This document shows positions 7,129 to 7,878 of a stretch of DNA of 7,878 nucleotides, in pieces; position 1 is the stretch's first letter; every line of letters starts with the position of its first letter. The notes beneath the pieces were generated by a model that was not told the origin of the DNA, did not search any database, and was given only the letters and a program-made list of their open reading frames with translations. A program made the translations under genes and the position numbers. The DNA lies in assembly GCA_020425915.1 (NCBI GenBank), contig JAGQQZ010000081.1, positions 1-7,878 on the forward strand, given 5' to 3'. This stretch comes from Planctomycetota bacterium (GTDB lineage: Bacteria; Planctomycetota; UBA1135; UBA2386).

Positions 7129-7671
7129 TCACACGCTCAGCTTGTGCCAGAATCGCATGCCGCGGAGCGTGAACACGCCGGCGGCCGATGCGCAGGCGAT
7201 GAGTCGTGACGTTCGCTCCTCCGGCAGGTCGAGTCCTCCGCTGAACCACAGCACGAGGAACAGCAGCGTGTAGGACACCGCCTCGGCCGTGACCGCTTCA
7301 CCGTGGAAGCGCGCATCGAACCACGCCGAGAACATCCACGTCACGATGTCGGCGACGAACACGCCGAACAGGACCGCGGCGACGATCGGGTAGACACTCG
7401 ACCACCAGAACAGCAGACCGTACCCGAGGAATCGGCCGACCACCGCGCCCCAGCGCAGCAGATTGTCGAGCCGCCGTAGCGTCGCGGCGTCCTCGGCGCG
7501 CCGCTGGATGTCCGGGTCCGGCTCGTGTTCGACGTCGGGCACCGCCTCGTGCGTGCCGGGGAACGACAACGATCGATGGCACGGCTTGCAGAGCCAGAGG
7601 TGGGCGACCATCGTCAGGTGGAACACGTCGTCCACGGTGCCGCAACGGCTGCACTCGCGGATCGGGATCAC
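7129..7671 (-). CDS. Zinc-ribbon membrane protein of unknown function
   Basis: The minus-strand frame ends with TGA at 7131-7129 and converges with the phosphoesterase gene, 7 bases away. I start it at GTG 7671 (180 residues) because GAGGG lies at 7681-7677, five bases upstream. A longer start at GTG 7707 (192 residues) has no visible Shine-Dalgarno sequence. Using the longer numbering, residues 19-43 carry Cys-x-x-Cys (19, 22) and Cys-x-x-Cys (40, 43), a likely zinc ribbon. An acidic linker (about 55-65) follows. Hydrophobic segments lie at about 85-101 and 105-127, another at about 142-157, and a weaker one at about 166-181. This looks like a cytosolic metal-binding head on a small multi-pass membrane protein. 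I recognise no named family, and neither an enzyme nor a transporter motif is visible. Confidence 0.85.
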   Translation of the reverse strand: MIPIRECSRCGTVDDVFHLTMVAHLWLCKPCHRSLSFPGTHEAVPDVEHEPDPDIQRRAEDAATLRRLDNLLRWGAVVGRFLGYGLLFWWSSVYPIVAAVLFGVFVADIVTWMFSAWFDARFHGEAVTAEAVSYTLLFLVLWFSGGLDLPEERTSRLIACASAAGVFTLRGMRFWHKLSV

Positions 7672-7676
7672 GGTCG

Positions 7677-7681
7677 CCCTC
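7677..7681 (-). promoter_or_regulatory. Shine-Dalgarno sequence deciding the start of the zinc-ribbon membrane gene
   Basis: Read on the minus strand this is GAGGG, five bases ahead of GTG 7671. It lies inside the longer possible reading frame, whose GTG at 7707 is preceded by a sequence with no purine-rich match. It therefore favours the shorter protein, whose zinc ribbon would begin about seven residues from the N-terminus. A leaderless transcript from an AT-rich stretch just upstream of 7707 remains possible. Confidence 0.5.
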
Positions 7682-7707
7682 GGGTGTTCGCGGATGGTCG
7701 GTGCCAC

Positions 7708-7753
7708 GTTGGATATGTCGGCACTCGCCCTGATGTGGGATGAGCGGAGTGGG
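7708..7753. other. Short divergent intergenic region
   Basis: This is the only stretch of the window outside plausible coding frames that separates divergent genes, so promoters for both the zinc-ribbon gene and the permease gene probably lie in or near it. I see no strong sigma-70 -35/-10 pair. A degenerate sigma-54-like sequence is present on the plus strand (GGCAC at 7720-7724, with TGAT at 7731-7734), but the invariant GC of the -12 element is replaced by GA. No operator palindrome or terminator is clear. Confidence 0.35.
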
Positions 7754-7774
7754 GTGAACCCTTATGTTGGAGGC

Positions 7775-7878
7775 ATGCGCGAGCGGCGGCCGGTGACGTT
7801 GTCCCGATACCTCGTCGGGCGGATCGCGTGGATACCGCCGATGCTCGTGGCGATCACGTTGGCGACGTTCCTGGTTCT
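7775..7878 (+). CDS. ABC transporter permease, DppB/OppB-like (N-terminal fragment)
   Basis: Only the first 34 or so residues are visible before the right edge. After a basic start they read SRYLVGRIAWIPPMLVAI and continue into a hydrophobic segment ending TFLVL. Arg-Tyr-Leu, a basic residue, Ile-Pro and then a first membrane helix is the typical opening of inner-membrane permeases of the dipeptide/oligopeptide ABC importer family. The start is uncertain. ATG 7775 has GGAGG at 7769-7773, only one base away, which is too close for normal use. GTG 7754 (in frame, seven residues longer) has GGAG at 7746-7749. GTG 7793 (six residues shorter) gives a length closer to the family norm. Downstream transporter genes would be expected outside the window. 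Confidence 0.65.
   Translation, partial: MRERRPVTLSRYLVGRIAWIPPMLVAITLATFLV

Noticed and set aside
7130..7146. Possible terminator hairpin between the convergent genes (CACACGC, loop TCA, GCTTGTG)
   Set aside because: The seven-pair stem has a mismatch, the loop is three bases, no T-run follows on either strand, and it lies within the end of the minus-strand gene.
7577..7592. Sequence resembling a sigma-54 promoter (TGGCACGGCTTGCA)
   Set aside because: The -24 and -12 elements are two bases too close (8 instead of 10 bases between GG and GC), and the stretch lies inside a gene where it encodes the second Cys-x-x-Cys of the zinc ribbon.
7764..7796. Ten-codon open frame ahead of and overlapping the permease start, as a leader peptide
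   Set aside because: It has no ribosome-binding site and no regulatory codon run, and it is short enough to occur by chance.

Overview
The window is GC-rich and almost entirely coding. Genes are packed head to tail, and no RNA genes, mobile elements, CRISPR arrays or long repeats are visible. Several traits suggest a Gram-negative-type bacterium with a large regulatory repertoire, and Planctomycetota is my best guess ahead of Myxococcota or other delta-like lineages. These traits are TPR-rich exported proteins, signal peptides ending in Leu/Pro-Ala-Gln, a sigma-54-type response regulator and an STN-like domain. No marker gene is present, so the lineage remains an inference.

Bases 1-7121 read as one plus-strand gene train of seven genes. 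(1) The 3' end of an unknown gene whose C-terminus resembles half of a STAS domain. (2) A single-pass membrane protein with a cytosolic N-terminus and an extracytoplasmic TPR-like domain. (3) An exported protein with a possible STN-like N-terminal domain and many TPRs. (4) An exported coiled-coil and TPR-like protein. (5) A soluble histidine kinase with a PAS-like region. (6) An NtrC-family sigma-54 activator with receiver, AAA+ and Fis-type HTH domains. (7) A YkuE/YaeI-type metallophosphoesterase. Genes 2 to 6 overlap by 4, 10, 16 and 8 bases. The other two junctions are gaps of 3 and 5 bases. This is strong evidence for co-transcription and translational coupling.

Bases 7129-7671 (or 7707) hold a convergent minus-strand gene for a zinc-ribbon membrane protein of unknown function. 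A short divergent region follows. At the right edge begins a plus-strand gene whose N-terminus looks like a DppB/OppB-type ABC transporter permease.

The most interesting reading is that genes 2 to 4 form an envelope-associated TPR assembly. They are made together with a soluble two-component pair that may sense the state of that assembly from the cytoplasm and drive sigma-54 promoters elsewhere. The gene order and overlaps are seen in the sequence. The functional link is inference.
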